DNA of 64,000 nt from Vibrio pomeroyi (GCA_041879425.1 CP090855.1:1302001-1366000); one strand, 5' to 3'; shown: positions 1-8,967, counted from the first letter of the stretch. Made by a program: numbers and translations. Notes: generated by a model from the sequence alone, not told the origin.

Positions 1-1
1 T

Positions 2-571
2 ATCGGTATCGATCAATGGTCTACCGTTTATGCGTATCAAGAGCTAGGTCTATCAAAAGAAACCGCGATTTCAGGCTTCACGCTGTTTGAGGTTGGCGCT
101 CTGGTCGGCACGCTAATGTGGGGTTATCTATCTGACCTTGCGAACGGACGTCGTGCTTTGGTTGCTTGTGTGTCGCTTGGTTTGATTATCGTTTCTCTAG
201 AGTTCTACCAACACGCAACGAGTGAGTTCATGTATTTAGCATCACTGTTTGTGCTGGGCTTCCTAGTGTTCGGTCCTCAGTTACTGATTGGTGTCGCTGC
301 GGTAGGTTTCGTGCCTAAGAAAGCAATCAGCGTTGCGGATGGTGTGAAAGGCACGTTTGCTTACTTAATTGGTGATAGCTTTGCAAAACTTGGCTTAGGT
401 ATGATTGCGGACGGAACACCTATTTTCGGCTTAACAGGTTGGAAAGGAACGTTCGCTGCACTCGATACATCAGCAGCTATCTGTATCGTATTGCTATTGT
501 TCGTTGCAGTTGCCGAAGAGAAGAAGATTCGTCACGCGAAGAAAATGCACTTAGCGGCTCAAAACGCCTAG
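2..571 (+). CDS. uhpT: UhpT hexose-phosphate antiporter, C-terminal part (5' end outside window)
   Basis: The reading frame is open from base 2, so the gene begins upstream of the window; about 190 C-terminal residues are visible. They hold the last membrane segments of a major facilitator protein. The stretch GTFAYLIGDSFAKLGLGMIAD and the following FGLTGW are very close to what I remember of Escherichia coli UhpT, which takes up glucose-6-phosphate in exchange for inner phosphate in the inner membrane. The tail is basic and charged (EEKKIRHAKK), as in UhpT. Its regulators uhpABC lie directly downstream on the same strand, which supports UhpT over the related GlpT. Confidence 0.88.
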   Translation: MGIDQWSTVYAYQELGLSKETAISGFTLFEVGALVGTLMWGYLSDLANGRRALVACVSLGLIIVSLEFYQHATSEFMYLASLFVLGFLVFGPQLLIGVAAVGFVPKKAISVADGVKGTFAYLIGDSFAKLGLGMIADGTPIFGLTGWKGTFAALDTSAAICIVLLLFVAVAEEKKIRHAKKMHLAAQNA

Positions 572-616
572 CTTATCTGGGTACTTGTTCTCGAAAGCAT
601 AGTTTCGGGTAGATAG

Positions 617-650
617 TCTCACGTGATTTATTGGTTTAAAGCACGTGAGA
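617..650. other. Inverted repeat between uhpT and uhpA
   Basis: TCTCACGTG (617-625) and CACGTGAGA (642-650) are perfect reverse complements separated by 16 bases. No T-run follows, so this is not a clear intrinsic terminator. It could be an mRNA hairpin at the uhpT 3' end or a protein-binding site; the sequence does not decide. Confidence 0.4.
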
Positions 651-707
651 TCATACCAATCGTTAATTCGATTCAGTATCATCTCTATCAATAAACTTAA
701 TTCTATA

Positions 708-730
708 TAGCTCCTAATGGGGCTATTTTT
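708..730 (+). terminator. Rho-independent terminator in front of uhpA
   Basis: TAGCTCC (708-714), loop TAAT, GGGGCTA (719-725; one G-U pair), then five T. It lies 137 bases after the uhpT stop and 29 bases before the uhpA start, so it either ends the uhpT transcript or attenuates readthrough into uhpABC. Confidence 0.6.
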
Positions 731-759
731 CTTTCTTACTCTTAATTTTGGTTACTATC

Positions 760-1368
760 ATGATTAATGTTGCGCTTGTTGATGACCACGTTATTGTTCG
801 ATCTGGGTTTGCTCAATTACTCAGCCTTGAAGCTGATATTACGGTAGTAGGTGAATTTAACTCTGCGGCAGAAGCTCGTCTCGGATTACCAAGTTGTCAT
901 CCTGATGTGGTTATCTTGGATATTTCAATGCAGGGTGAAAGTGGCCTGAGCTTGTTAGAAGAGATACCGTCAGGCATTGCTAGCATCATGTTGAGCGTTC
1001 ATGATTCTCCTGCGATGGTTGAAAAGTCATTAGAGTTAGGCGCCAAAGGTTACCTCAGCAAACGCTGCAGTCCTGATGAGTTAATCCAAGCCGTACACAC
1101 GAGTGCAAACGGTGGCTGTTATCTCACACCCGATATCGCTATCAAGCTCGCGACACCAATAAAGAACAAAGCCTCTATAAATCAGCTCACCCGAAGAGAA
1201 AGTGAAGTCTGTCAGCTATTGGCAACAGGGCTCGATGTGAAATCTATCGCCGTAGAGTTGGGTGTCAGCCATAAAACGGTACATGTGCACCGCGCTAATG
1301 CGATGGATAAACTCAATGTTAAAAACAACGTTGAGTTAGCGAAACTGTTCACGCAAGAACAATACTAA
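760..1368 (+). CDS. uhpA: UhpA response regulator
   Basis: This is a response regulator of the NarL/FixJ type, 202 residues. The receiver domain shows the acidic pair DD at residues 8-9 and the phosphoacceptor Asp54 (VILDIS), the same position as in E. coli UhpA; the C-terminal LuxR-type helix-turn-helix contains RRESEVCQLLATG and the VHVHRAN recognition region. SKRCSPDEL and GGCYLTPDIAIKLA are UhpA-like. It would activate uhpT when phosphorylated by UhpB. The ATG at 760 aligns with the E. coli start; a TTG at 748 in the same frame would add four residues. The Shine-Dalgarno sequence is weak. Confidence 0.9.
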   Translation: MINVALVDDHVIVRSGFAQLLSLEADITVVGEFNSAAEARLGLPSCHPDVVILDISMQGESGLSLLEEIPSGIASIMLSVHDSPAMVEKSLELGAKGYLSKRCSPDELIQAVHTSANGGCYLTPDIAIKLATPIKNKASINQLTRRESEVCQLLATGLDVKSIAVELGVSHKTVHVHRANAMDKLNVKNNVELAKLFTQEQY

Positions 1369-2864
1369 TGCGTTCCTATCTGGCCACCTCCATATGTGGC
1401 GTCTTCATGGCTGGCTGTGCATGGTTTTGCTTATGGGTTATTGCGTTCTATTTTATTAACGACCCTGAGTTAGCCATTCTGCTGTTCCCATTCTCGTTAA
1501 GATTGGGTATGACGCTGCACACTCGCACTCACTATTGGCCTGCCATTTATGTTGCTGAATGGGGGCTCGCGATCGCTTTGGCTCTATTACTGGATGAACC
1601 CCAATGGTTAACCATTTTAATCGCCAGCGGATTAAGCATTCCAGCTACTCTATTTGCCAAACGGTATTATTACGGTGACCAAAACCGTCACCTGTTAGTG
1701 ATGGCGAGCTTAATCATGGTCACTTCACTGATTAATGTAGCCGTGGTGGGCTCTCATGTCCCAGCCGTTTACATGGTGTGGTTGGTGAGTATCACAGGTG
1801 GTTTGATGTTGGTGCCGATGTGTTATCTGGTCTGGAACTACCTATTCCAAAACAAGTGGGCGCCACTGAGCTCTTACTTAATCAACAATGTCGTTGAGTT
1901 CAAAATCCGTCACATCGCTTTATACAGCGTCTTGTTGGTCGCCAGTATTTTGATACAAACTAGCTTGCCAGATGAACTAAGGCGCTTCGCCCCGTTCTGT
2001 ATGGCTATCCCTATTATCTTGCTCGCCGTTCGTTATGGATGGCAAGGCGCCTTGCTCGCTACCCTGCTAAATAGCGTCGCGTTGATTGCAGCCCACAGTG
2101 GCACGTCCAAACTCGAAATTACCGATTTACTCTTGTCTCTTTCCGCTCAGACCATCACAGGTATCTTGCTTGGTTTAGCGGTTCAAAAACAAAAAGATCT
2201 CAACGCGAAATTACGAAGCGAGCTCTCTAGGAATCAAAACCTTTCCCGTCAGTTAGTCACCGCTGAAGAATCGGTTCGTCGTGATATTGCCCGTGAGTTA
2301 CATGATGAAATTGGCCAGAACATCACGGCAATTCGGACTCAAGCGAGCATTATTAAACGTGTCGATGCGGCTGAAATGAGCGTTCGCTGTGCTGGTACGA
2401 TTGAATCATTGTCGTTGAATGTTTATGACACCACCAAGCGTTTGCTGACGAAGCTAAGACCAAAAATGTTGGATGACCTTGACCTGAAGGACTCCGTTGA
2501 ACAGCTCATACGTGAAATGGAGTTCTCGGATCACGGTGTTGATATCCAGTTAAATTGGCAAGGTGACTACTCATGTTTGAGTGACACGCTCAAGGTTACT
2601 CTCTTCCGACTGTGCCAAGAATCTTTAAACAATGCCCACAAATATGCTGAAGCAAGTGAAATTAGAATAGAACTGATTTTAGACGATCAAGCTTATCTTC
2701 GAATTACAGACAATGGTGTTGGTTTTACAGCGCAGGATCTTCTTAAAGGAATGGGTGTTCGTGGTATGCAAGAGCGTGTTCAGGCGCTCGGTGGCAAGAT
2801 GACAATCAACGCTAATGGCTCTTCTTCGGGTACCAATATCAGCGTTACATTACCTACAGTGTGA
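1368..2864 (+). CDS. uhpB: UhpB sensor histidine kinase
   Basis: The 498-residue protein has an N-terminal half made almost wholly of membrane helices (MASE1-like, roughly residues 5-275), then a HisKA_3 dimerisation domain with the phosphorylated histidine H312 in RELHDEIGQNITAIRTQ and a C-terminal HATPase domain (N box ESLNNAHKYAEA, G boxes DNGVGF and GMGVRGMQERV). It phosphorylates UhpA when UhpC senses external glucose-6-phosphate. It overlaps uhpA by one base (TAATG), which implies translational coupling. Confidence 0.9.
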   Translation: MRSYLATSICGVFMAGCAWFCLWVIAFYFINDPELAILLFPFSLRLGMTLHTRTHYWPAIYVAEWGLAIALALLLDEPQWLTILIASGLSIPATLFAKRYYYGDQNRHLLVMASLIMVTSLINVAVVGSHVPAVYMVWLVSITGGLMLVPMCYLVWNYLFQNKWAPLSSYLINNVVEFKIRHIALYSVLLVASILIQTSLPDELRRFAPFCMAIPIILLAVRYGWQGALLATLLNSVALIAAHSGTSKLEITDLLLSLSAQTITGILLGLAVQKQKDLNAKLRSELSRNQNLSRQLVTAEESVRRDIARELHDEIGQNITAIRTQASIIKRVDAAEMSVRCAGTIESLSLNVYDTTKRLLTKLRPKMLDDLDLKDSVEQLIREMEFSDHGVDIQLNWQGDYSCLSDTLKVTLFRLCQESLNNAHKYAEASEIRIELILDDQAYLRITDNGVGFTAQDLLKGMGVRGMQERVQALGGKMTINANGSSSGTNISVTLPTV

Positions 2865-4213
2865 GAACGAATATGTTTGGATTTCTGCGCTCAACAACGT
2901 CAAAAAGTCATACCCTAAGCGATGATGAGGTCAATCAGAGTTATCGTTATTGGCGTCTCCACATCATGATAGGAATGTATGTAGGCTATGCTGGGTTTTA
3001 TTTCACTCGTAAAACCTTTAATTATGCCGCGCCAGCAATGATCACTGATCTTGGATTGGACAAAGGCGACATCGGCTTGATTGGCACACTCTTCTATCTT
3101 TCTTATGGTTTATCGAAATTTATTTCAGGCACGATCTCCGACCGTTCAAATCCTCGTTACTTCATGGGGCTTGGCTTAATCGCGACAGGTTTGATCAATA
3201 TCGCGTTTGGCTTTTCAAGTTCGTTGGCGGCTTTCATCTCACTTTGGGTGCTCAATGCATGGTTCCAAGGTTGGGGATGGCCATCGTGTTCCAAGCTATT
3301 GACGACCTGGTATTCTCGCTCCGAAAGAGGCTTTCGTTGGGCGATCTGGAATACAGCACACAACGTTGGTGGGGCACTAATTCCTATTCTTGTGGGCTAC
3401 CTAACTCTTCAATTCAGTTGGCGAGCGGGGTTTATTTGGCCGGGTGTGATTGGCGTTTTTATTGGTCTCATCGTTTGTTGGCGTTTGCGTGATAAACCGA
3501 CCACAATGCGGCTTCCGACGGTAGGGAAGTGGCGCAATGACCATCTAGAATTAGCGCAGGAGAGCCATGGGCAAGGGTTAAGCTATCGAGATATTTTGAA
3601 AACTTACGTGTTCAGCAACAAGTACATTTGGTTACTCGCCTTTAGTTATGTGTTGGTCTACATCGTAAGAACCGCGGTTAATGATTGGGGCAATTTATAC
3701 TTAACCGAAGAGCACGATTACAGTCTGATAAACGCCAACGCTGCATTGTCTCTGTTCGAGATTGGCGGTTTCGTTGGTTCACTTGTTGCTGGATGGGGAT
3801 CGGATAGGCTATTTGGTGGCAACCGTGGCCCGATGAATATTTTGTTTGCGATTGGCATCTTCCTTTCGGTATCCGCTTTATGGCTTATGCCGTTGACCAA
3901 CTTTGTGTTTCAAGCTGCTGGGCTATTTTGTGTTGGTTTTTTTGTTTTTGGTCCTCAAATGCTCATCGGTATGGCTGCCGCAGAATGTTCGCACAAAGAC
4001 TCGGCCGGGGCGGCGACAGGCTTTGTTGGTTTGTTTGCTTACATGGGTGCAGCTCTCTCTGGTTACCCATTAGCGCTTGTTCTAGAAACTTATGGCTGGA
4101 GTGGATTCTTTATTACCATCTCTACTTGTGCGGCAGTCATCGGGTTACTGCTACTGCCGTTCCTACAAGCTCAATCTCCTCAGAAAAGTGCAGAAGCTCG
4201 CTCTGTTTTATAA
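2861..4213 (+). CDS. uhpC: UhpC glucose-6-phosphate sensor (MFS family)
   Basis: A 12-helix major facilitator protein of about 450 residues related to UhpT and GlpT; it carries GFYFTRKTFNYAAPAM near the N-terminus, typical of the organophosphate:phosphate antiporter family. As the third gene after uhpA and uhpB it is best read as the membrane sensor UhpC rather than a second transporter. The start is either the GTG at 2861, which forms a GTGA overlap with the uhpB stop, or the ATG at 2873; both leave the first helix intact. Confidence 0.87.
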   Translation: MRTNMFGFLRSTTSKSHTLSDDEVNQSYRYWRLHIMIGMYVGYAGFYFTRKTFNYAAPAMITDLGLDKGDIGLIGTLFYLSYGLSKFISGTISDRSNPRYFMGLGLIATGLINIAFGFSSSLAAFISLWVLNAWFQGWGWPSCSKLLTTWYSRSERGFRWAIWNTAHNVGGALIPILVGYLTLQFSWRAGFIWPGVIGVFIGLIVCWRLRDKPTTMRLPTVGKWRNDHLELAQESHGQGLSYRDILKTYVFSNKYIWLLAFSYVLVYIVRTAVNDWGNLYLTEEHDYSLINANAALSLFEIGGFVGSLVAGWGSDRLFGGNRGPMNILFAIGIFLSVSALWLMPLTNFVFQAAGLFCVGFFVFGPQMLIGMAAAECSHKDSAGAATGFVGLFAYMGAALSGYPLALVLETYGWSGFFITISTCAAVIGLLLLPFLQAQSPQKSAEARSVL

Positions 4214-4234
4214 GGTACTTTTTTGTCAATAAAG

Positions 4235-4273
4235 TAGCTGTTTATGGTCCTATGGTTATTTGCAGCTATTTTT
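4235..4273 (+). terminator. Possible terminator after uhpC
   Basis: TAGCTG (4235-4240) pairs with CAGCTA (4263-4268), followed by five T. The loop is long (22 bases) and the stem short, so the call is weak, but it sits 22 bases after the uhpC stop. Confidence 0.35.
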
Positions 4274-4304
4274 GTCTTCAGCGTTTCTATACGTAGTATT
4301 CAAA

Positions 4305-4320
4305 TGTGATTCTTTTCACG
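4305..4320 (+). promoter_or_regulatory. CRP-type binding site upstream of manA
   Basis: TGTGA (4305-4309), six bases, TCACG (4316-4320) matches the CRP consensus TGTGA-N6-TCACA at nine of ten core positions and is flanked by A on the left. It lies about 155 bases before the manA start, in a 254-base gap that otherwise shows no gene. If it acts at -41.5, transcription would start near 4354. Confidence 0.62.
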
Positions 4321-4467
4321 CTTTTTATCTCTCTCATCCGTTTCTAAGAATTTTTCTTATTGCGTCTAAGACCTCGTCTCATGTGGGTTCCAGGCACTCT
4401 CTGTAGTCTTTCTAATTATTCATGTTATTAGAATCAGCTCTCTTGAACTGTCTTCAGAGGGCTCGCT

Positions 4468-5685
4468 ATGGAAAAAGTCATGCCACTCAGTCACTTCTCA
4501 GAACACTCATTTTTCCCAATGGAAAACACTATCCAAAATTATGCATGGGGAAGTACCTCTTCTATACGTGAACTGTTTGGCTTCAAAAATGAGTCACAAG
4601 AACCACAAGCGGAAGTTTGGATGGGAGCACACCCAAAAGGCTGCTCAATGGTGAAGCTTGACCAACATTTAGTGCCTCTATCTGAGCTGATTAATAAGAA
4701 TAAACCGGCCTACCTATCAACCGATATTGCGCAGGAGTTTGGTGAGCTACCGTTTTTATTTAAGATTTTGGCAGCAGAAAAAGCGCTGTCTGTACAAGTT
4801 CACCCAAACAAGCGACAAGCTGAGTTAGGCTTTGCGAGAGAAGAGCAAGCGAAGATCCCTCTGACAGCTGGCCACCGCAATTATAAAGACTCGAACCACA
4901 AGCCTGAATTGGTTTATGCGATTACTGAATATCAAGCGATGAATGGTTTTCGAGAGTTCGATGAAATATTAGGCCTATTCAGACAATTGAATTCTAGCGA
5001 GCTTGCTGGTTTGGTTGAAGAGTTTGGTAACAACCTTAATTCTCTAGGTTTAGAGACGTTTTTCCGCGATTTACTCACGTTAAATAACCAACGTAAGCAT
5101 CAAGCATTAGATCAACTTCTGACCTACGCAGACGCTCACCAAGACCAAGCTGAATTTGCGTTGGTTACTGAGCTGAGCCATCAGTACCCGAACGATATAG
5201 GTCTGTTTTGCGTTCTGCTGCTTAACTTGATCACATTGAAGCCAGGTGAAGCGATGTATTTGAATGCGAACACTCCGCATGCTTACATTAAGGGAACTGG
5301 GCTCGAGATTATGGCAAATTCAGACAACGTGTTGCGCGCGGGTTTAACGCCGAAACACATTGATGTTGCTGAGTTGGTAGCTTGCACAGAGTTTACTCCA
5401 ATTCCGTTTAACCGCTTGTTGTTAGCGCCCTCAAAGCAGGGGCAATGTGATTGCTATGCTATTCCTGTCAGCGATTTTAGTTTCAATATCTTTCATTGCC
5501 CACAGCAAGAGGAAGTCATCACAAGCGGTGCTGAAATCTTGATGGCAATAGATGATGATTTAACGCTAATGAGCCAAAATGGTGAGCATGTGACCCTTAC
5601 TAAAGGGCACTCGGTATTTATTCCTGCCTACATTGGTCATTACGAACTGAGTAGTGAAGGACGAGTGGCTAGGGCTTTTAATTAA
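4468..5685 (+). CDS. manA: Mannose-6-phosphate isomerase, class I
   Basis: The 405-residue protein interconverts mannose-6-phosphate and fructose-6-phosphate in the cytoplasm. Family marks are NYAWGS near the N-terminus, the zinc-site segment SVQVHPNK near residue 110, and LNANTPHAYIKGTGLEIMANSDNVLRAG. The length is slightly above that of E. coli ManA (391). An AGAGGG sequence six bases before the ATG supports the start. The gene stands alone behind a CRP-type site. Its stop overlaps the convergent acetyltransferase gene by four bases. Confidence 0.93.
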   Translation: MEKVMPLSHFSEHSFFPMENTIQNYAWGSTSSIRELFGFKNESQEPQAEVWMGAHPKGCSMVKLDQHLVPLSELINKNKPAYLSTDIAQEFGELPFLFKILAAEKALSVQVHPNKRQAELGFAREEQAKIPLTAGHRNYKDSNHKPELVYAITEYQAMNGFREFDEILGLFRQLNSSELAGLVEEFGNNLNSLGLETFFRDLLTLNNQRKHQALDQLLTYADAHQDQAEFALVTELSHQYPNDIGLFCVLLLNLITLKPGEAMYLNANTPHAYIKGTGLEIMANSDNVLRAGLTPKHIDVAELVACTEFTPIPFNRLLLAPSKQGQCDCYAIPVSDFSFNIFHCPQQEEVITSGAEILMAIDDDLTLMSQNGEHVTLTKGHSVFIPAYIGHYELSSEGRVARAFN

Positions 5686-6158
5686 GAAAGTAGGTTGTTG
5701 TCTAGATAGAGAGCCATACCCACGAAATCCTCATCACTATCATCAGCAACCTGATAACCAAGTGCTTGATAAAATCTGATGGCGCGAGCGTTACTTCTAA
5801 AGCTAGAGAGGGTGACTTGATTTCGCTGCTCTCGAAGGGCTTTGTTGTGGATGAGTGACATAACTTCTTTACCGAACATCTTGCCTTGGTATTGAGGGTA
5901 AATGATTAAAAGGTGGATATGGTATGCATTGTCGTAAGGTTTAAAGCAGACGAGTCCGATTCTTTCCTTTTCGCGATATATCCAATGAAACCAAGAAGGT
6001 TGGTAGTCGTTTAATAGGCGGTTACGTTGAAACTCGTCATCCCAGCCAAACACATTGTCGACGTGTTCGAAAATACCTTGTTTGACGCAAGCAAATAGCT
6101 CTTCAAATTCTGAGTTTGAAACGAGTTGGAATTGTAGTTTTTCTTCCTTGACTGTCAC
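5682..6158 (-). CDS. GNAT family N-acetyltransferase
   Basis: A 158-residue GNAT protein: the acetyl-CoA binding segment is YPQYQGKMFGKEVMSLI with the Q/R-x-x-G-x-G/A-like loop, followed by SNARAIRFYQALGYQ, which is typical of the family. The substrate cannot be told. I prefer the GTG at 6158 because AAGGAAG lies eight bases before it; a GTG at 6167 would add three residues but sits too close to that sequence. It converges on manA. Confidence 0.8.
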   Translation of the reverse strand: MTVKEEKLQFQLVSNSEFEELFACVKQGIFEHVDNVFGWDDEFQRNRLLNDYQPSWFHWIYREKERIGLVCFKPYDNAYHIHLLIIYPQYQGKMFGKEVMSLIHNKALREQRNQVTLSSFRSNARAIRFYQALGYQVADDSDEDFVGMALYLDNNLLS

Positions 6159-6230
6159 TCTTTCCACTTCCTTATTCTGAGTTTCTCATAAGCAACCAAT
6201 ACCATAATCGATTGATAGACGGATTAAACG

Positions 6231-6255
6231 AAAAAGCCACGCGATGTGCGTGGCT
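6231..6255 (-). terminator. Terminator after the ydcH-like gene
   Basis: AGCCACGC (6235-6242), loop of five, GCGTGGCT (6248-6255). On the minus strand the stem is followed by a T-run (A-run 6231-6235 on the plus strand). It lies 27 bases beyond the stop of the ydcH-like gene. Confidence 0.75.
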
Positions 6256-6281
6256 CTGAAAGTCATATTTGTAGAACTCGT

Positions 6282-6539
6282 TTAAACGAGCTTAAGCGCG
6301 TGATGTCGAGTGAGCTGCTTGTGAAGTGAATCTTTTAGCTCCATGCGTTCTACTTTGAGGTTGTGCATGCTGTCGTCATCGATAGGGCTGCCAGAGATTT
6401 CTAGTTGGCGGATGTCGTAGTCAAGTTGGTGGTATTTTTGCATGTCTGCTTTGAATTTTTCGTCGTCGTGGTTGAGCTGAACAATGTCTAATTTAAGATC
6501 TGGGAAATCTAAGATAAAGGCATGGTTTTCATTGAGCAT
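6282..6539 (-). CDS. YdcH-like small protein (DUF465)
   Basis: An 85-residue, charged, probably all-helical protein starting MLNENHAF and containing FHxLD-like spacing (YHQLDYDIRQLE) and LKVERMELKD, as in the DUF465/YdcH family of short antiparallel coiled coils. The function of the family is not known to me. The ATG at 6539 is preceded by AGAGGAAG at six bases; an upstream in-frame extension to 6587 has no such support. It is bounded by terminators on both sides, so it is a single-gene unit. Confidence 0.78.
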   Translation of the reverse strand: MLNENHAFILDFPDLKLDIVQLNHDDEKFKADMQKYHQLDYDIRQLEISGSPIDDDSMHNLKVERMELKDSLHKQLTRHHALKLV

Positions 6540-6631
6540 TGGCACTTCCTCTCTAGTCGTATTACTAACAGTATAGAAGCAATTCATCGAAAGAAATGTG
6601 GTTCAAAACACAAAGCCGTAAAGCGTTCAAA

Positions 6632-6676
6632 AAAGGGCGCAAACTCGAAGAATCGTCTTCGAACTTGCGCCCTTTT
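6632..6676. terminator. Strong bidirectional terminator
   Basis: A 20-base stem with two adjacent mismatches: AAAGGGCGCAA...TCGAAGA from 6633 pairs with TCTTCGA...TTGCGCCCTTT up to 6674, with T-runs on both strands. It lies between the 3' end of trhO and the 5' side of the ydcH-like gene; on the minus strand it terminates trhO. Confidence 0.85.
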
Positions 6677-6730
6677 TATGTTTATAGCTATGAGTTACTC
6701 GTTTATAACCATAGGTCTAAAGCAGAAAGC

Positions 6731-7720
6731 TTACTTCGCTTTCTTACCAGAGCGTTGCTGCTCTTTGTGCGCTAGCTTCTCTTTCTTACGTTGCTCGATA
6801 AGGTGAGCAGCTTCGCCACCTACGTGGGTTTCGCCTCGGGCATTTGAAAGTTGAACTTGCTTCTCACGCTCGCGGAAACGCGCCTTCTGTTCGTCGCTGT
6901 GCTTATCAATGCACTTAGGGCAGCTTACGCCTTTCTCAAAGTGCTCAGACGCTTTGTCTTCATCAGTTATTGGCAGACGACAAGCGTTACACACATCGTA
7001 ACCGCTCTTTTCTAGCTGGTGGTTAACCGCAACACGTCCATCAAATACGTAGCAGTCGCCTTCCCACATGCTCTCTTCTTCTGGCACTTCTTCTAAGTAC
7101 TTAAGAATGCCGCCTTCAAGGTGGTAGACCTCATCAAAGCCTTGCTCTTTCATGTAGGCTGTTGATTTTTCGCAACGAATACCGCCAGTACAGAACATCG
7201 CGACTTTTTTGTGTTTCTTAGGGTCGAGGTTTTCTTCAACGTACTGAGGGAACTCACGGAAGGTTTCCGTATTTGGGTTTACTGCGTTTTTGAATGTGCC
7301 GATATCGACTTCGTAATCGTTACGAGTATCTACCAAGATCACATCTGGATCAGAGATAAGGTCGTTCCATTCGTTTGGCTTAACGTACGTACCGACAACG
7401 TGACGAGGGTCGATACCTTCAACGCCCATGGTTACGATCTCTTTCTTAAGCTTAACCTTGGTACGGTTGAATGGTTGTTCTTCGTTGAACGATTCTTTGT
7501 AAACGACATCAGCTAAGCGAGAGTCTTGCTTGAACCATTGAAGAAGGGCGTCGATAGATTCGCGCTTACCAGCAACAGTGCCGTTGATGCCTTCACTCGC
7601 AAGTAACAAAGTACCGCGGATTTGGTTGGCTTCTAGCAATTCTGTAAGTGGTTGGCGAATTTCTTGGTAATCATCAAGTGCTACGAATTTATACAGAGCA
7701 CATACAACATATTGAGACAT
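6731..7720 (-). CDS. trhO: tRNA uridine(34) hydroxylase TrhO (rhodanese family, formerly YceA)
   Basis: The 329-residue protein has an N-terminal acylphosphatase-like region (GTLLLASEGINGTVAG), a rhodanese domain around residues 105-225 with DTRNDYEVDIGTF and the active-site loop CTGGIRCEKS (Cys177, Cys183), and a Cys-rich tail (CNACR...SCPKC). This layout is that of TrhO, which is known to hydroxylate uridine-34 of some tRNAs to 5-hydroxyuridine. It is a single gene ended by a strong hairpin. The 264 bases upstream (7721-7984) hold its promoter region but no gene; I see only a weak inverted repeat CTATTTA/TAAATAG (7875-7897) there. Confidence 0.92.
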   Translation of the reverse strand: MSQYVVCALYKFVALDDYQEIRQPLTELLEANQIRGTLLLASEGINGTVAGKRESIDALLQWFKQDSRLADVVYKESFNEEQPFNRTKVKLKKEIVTMGVEGIDPRHVVGTYVKPNEWNDLISDPDVILVDTRNDYEVDIGTFKNAVNPNTETFREFPQYVEENLDPKKHKKVAMFCTGGIRCEKSTAYMKEQGFDEVYHLEGGILKYLEEVPEEESMWEGDCYVFDGRVAVNHQLEKSGYDVCNACRLPITDEDKASEHFEKGVSCPKCIDKHSDEQKARFREREKQVQLSNARGETHVGGEAAHLIEQRKKEKLAHKEQQRSGKKAK

Positions 7721-7984
7721 GGTTTTTCCTTTCTGCGAGCTGGAACGTAAATCCAGAGCGGTTGCCTATTTTGATCATAGCGGGGTAATTCAACCTAGCT
7801 TGTCATGATGGCTTATTAAAATCCGCCGCAGTATAACCAAGGCGATGTAGGACAAAAACCAACCAAATGTAGGGCTATTTAACATCTCAATAAATAGGGT
7901 TTTGATGATTAACCTCAACTGCCACGTGAAGTCCTAGGCAGGTGATTGTTTGATAGCGGGTTATGTGAGTAATAAAAGAAGAGA

Positions 7985-8899
7985 CTACAGGTGAGCGGGC
8001 AGTGTGAATTCCTGCGCTTTTGTCGCTTCCTCAAGCTGATTGAGAGTTAAACACATGGGTGTGACTGGCATTCCATAGAAGTCGAACCTATCGCCAATAA
8101 CCTCTCCGCCAAGTGCTTTTACGATGTTGACCGTGGTATCGCGTGCTTCAATATGAACTTGGTTAGTATCTTCTAGAGTTTGAACCAGCGAATAACGCGC
8201 TAAAGCTTTGCCGATCCCCAAGCCGCGGAATCGGTTGTCGACCGCAAAACGTCCCCAGTGCCATTCGCCTTCTTGCTCCCAGGCGGCTACTGCACCCAAT
8301 ACGTATTCACCTGATCGTGCGAGCCACCACTTTTGGTTGATATCGGCAGAAAGAGGAATGAGGTCCTTGGGAATACTTTGTTCATCCGCAAAGGTGTCTT
8401 TAATCAGTGAATCAATTTCAGCGCGATACACAGGCGAGCAAGCTTCGATCTGTATTCTGGCTTTGTTGTGAGTGGCGTTTTTGCGAAAGGCACTCAGTCT
8501 TAGTGCTCGCAGTCCATCAATCACATTTTGTGTGTCTGCTGGGTTCATCAAGTTGAGCAGTTGAGACAATTCGCTATTAGCAGATTCATCGGCTTCTTCT
8601 AGTCTCTGTAATCCTTCTTGTCTCAGAGAAAACAGCTTTTGGCGCTTATCCGTTGCGCTGGGCGAGGTCTCGATATAGAGCTTTTCGGCCAGAGAATTTA
8701 GCGTTCTGCTAAGAGATGCCTTTTCCACACTGAGCTGAATGCTGAGCTCAGAAAAGGGAGTCGGTCCGTTCTTGCGAAGATAAGTTAGAAGGTGAACTTG
8801 CGTGAGTGACAAACCTGAATTTAGGCAGTTCTTATCCAATAATCCAAGTTCGCGAACGAGATAACGTAGCTCGCTTCTTATCTGCATAACCGATGACAT
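7985..8899 (-). CDS. MarR-type regulator fused to GNAT acetyltransferase
   Basis: The 304-residue protein has a MarR winged helix-turn-helix at about residues 1-145 (LTYLRKNGPTPFSELSIQLSVEKASLSRTLNSL) and a GNAT acetyltransferase at about 150-295, with the acetyl-CoA loop RGLGIGKAL near residue 228. Such bifunctional proteins are known in several bacteria; the acetylated substrate is not known here. GGAGA lies five bases before the ATG. Two nearly identical 15-base palindromes upstream are likely its own operators, and they also lie beside the convergent-side promoter region of the DUF2798 gene's 3' end. Confidence 0.85.
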   Translation of the reverse strand: MSSVMQIRSELRYLVRELGLLDKNCLNSGLSLTQVHLLTYLRKNGPTPFSELSIQLSVEKASLSRTLNSLAEKLYIETSPSATDKRQKLFSLRQEGLQRLEEADESANSELSQLLNLMNPADTQNVIDGLRALRLSAFRKNATHNKARIQIEACSPVYRAEIDSLIKDTFADEQSIPKDLIPLSADINQKWWLARSGEYVLGAVAAWEQEGEWHWGRFAVDNRFRGLGIGKALARYSLVQTLEDTNQVHIEARDTTVNIVKALGGEVIGDRFDFYGMPVTPMCLTLNQLEEATKAQEFTLPAHL

Positions 8900-8920
8900 G
8901 TTCTCTCCATAGAAATATAC

Positions 8921-8935
8921 GTTGATAGTATCAAC
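8921..8935. promoter_or_regulatory. Palindromic operator-like site 1 before MarR-GNAT gene
   Basis: GTTGATAGTATCAAC is a near-perfect palindrome (GTTGATA-G-TATCAAC) 22 bases before the MarR-GNAT start codon. MarR proteins usually bind such 15-20 base palindromes and repress their own genes, so this is a plausible autoregulatory operator. Confidence 0.68.
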
Positions 8936-8967
8936 AATAGTCGTAAGGACGGTTCGTTGTCAATAAT

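Noticed and set aside
3880..4296. 138-codon open frame overlapping the uhpC end in another frame
   Set aside because: It lies inside the conserved uhpC gene and has an unusual Cys/Trp-rich composition with no homology that I can see.
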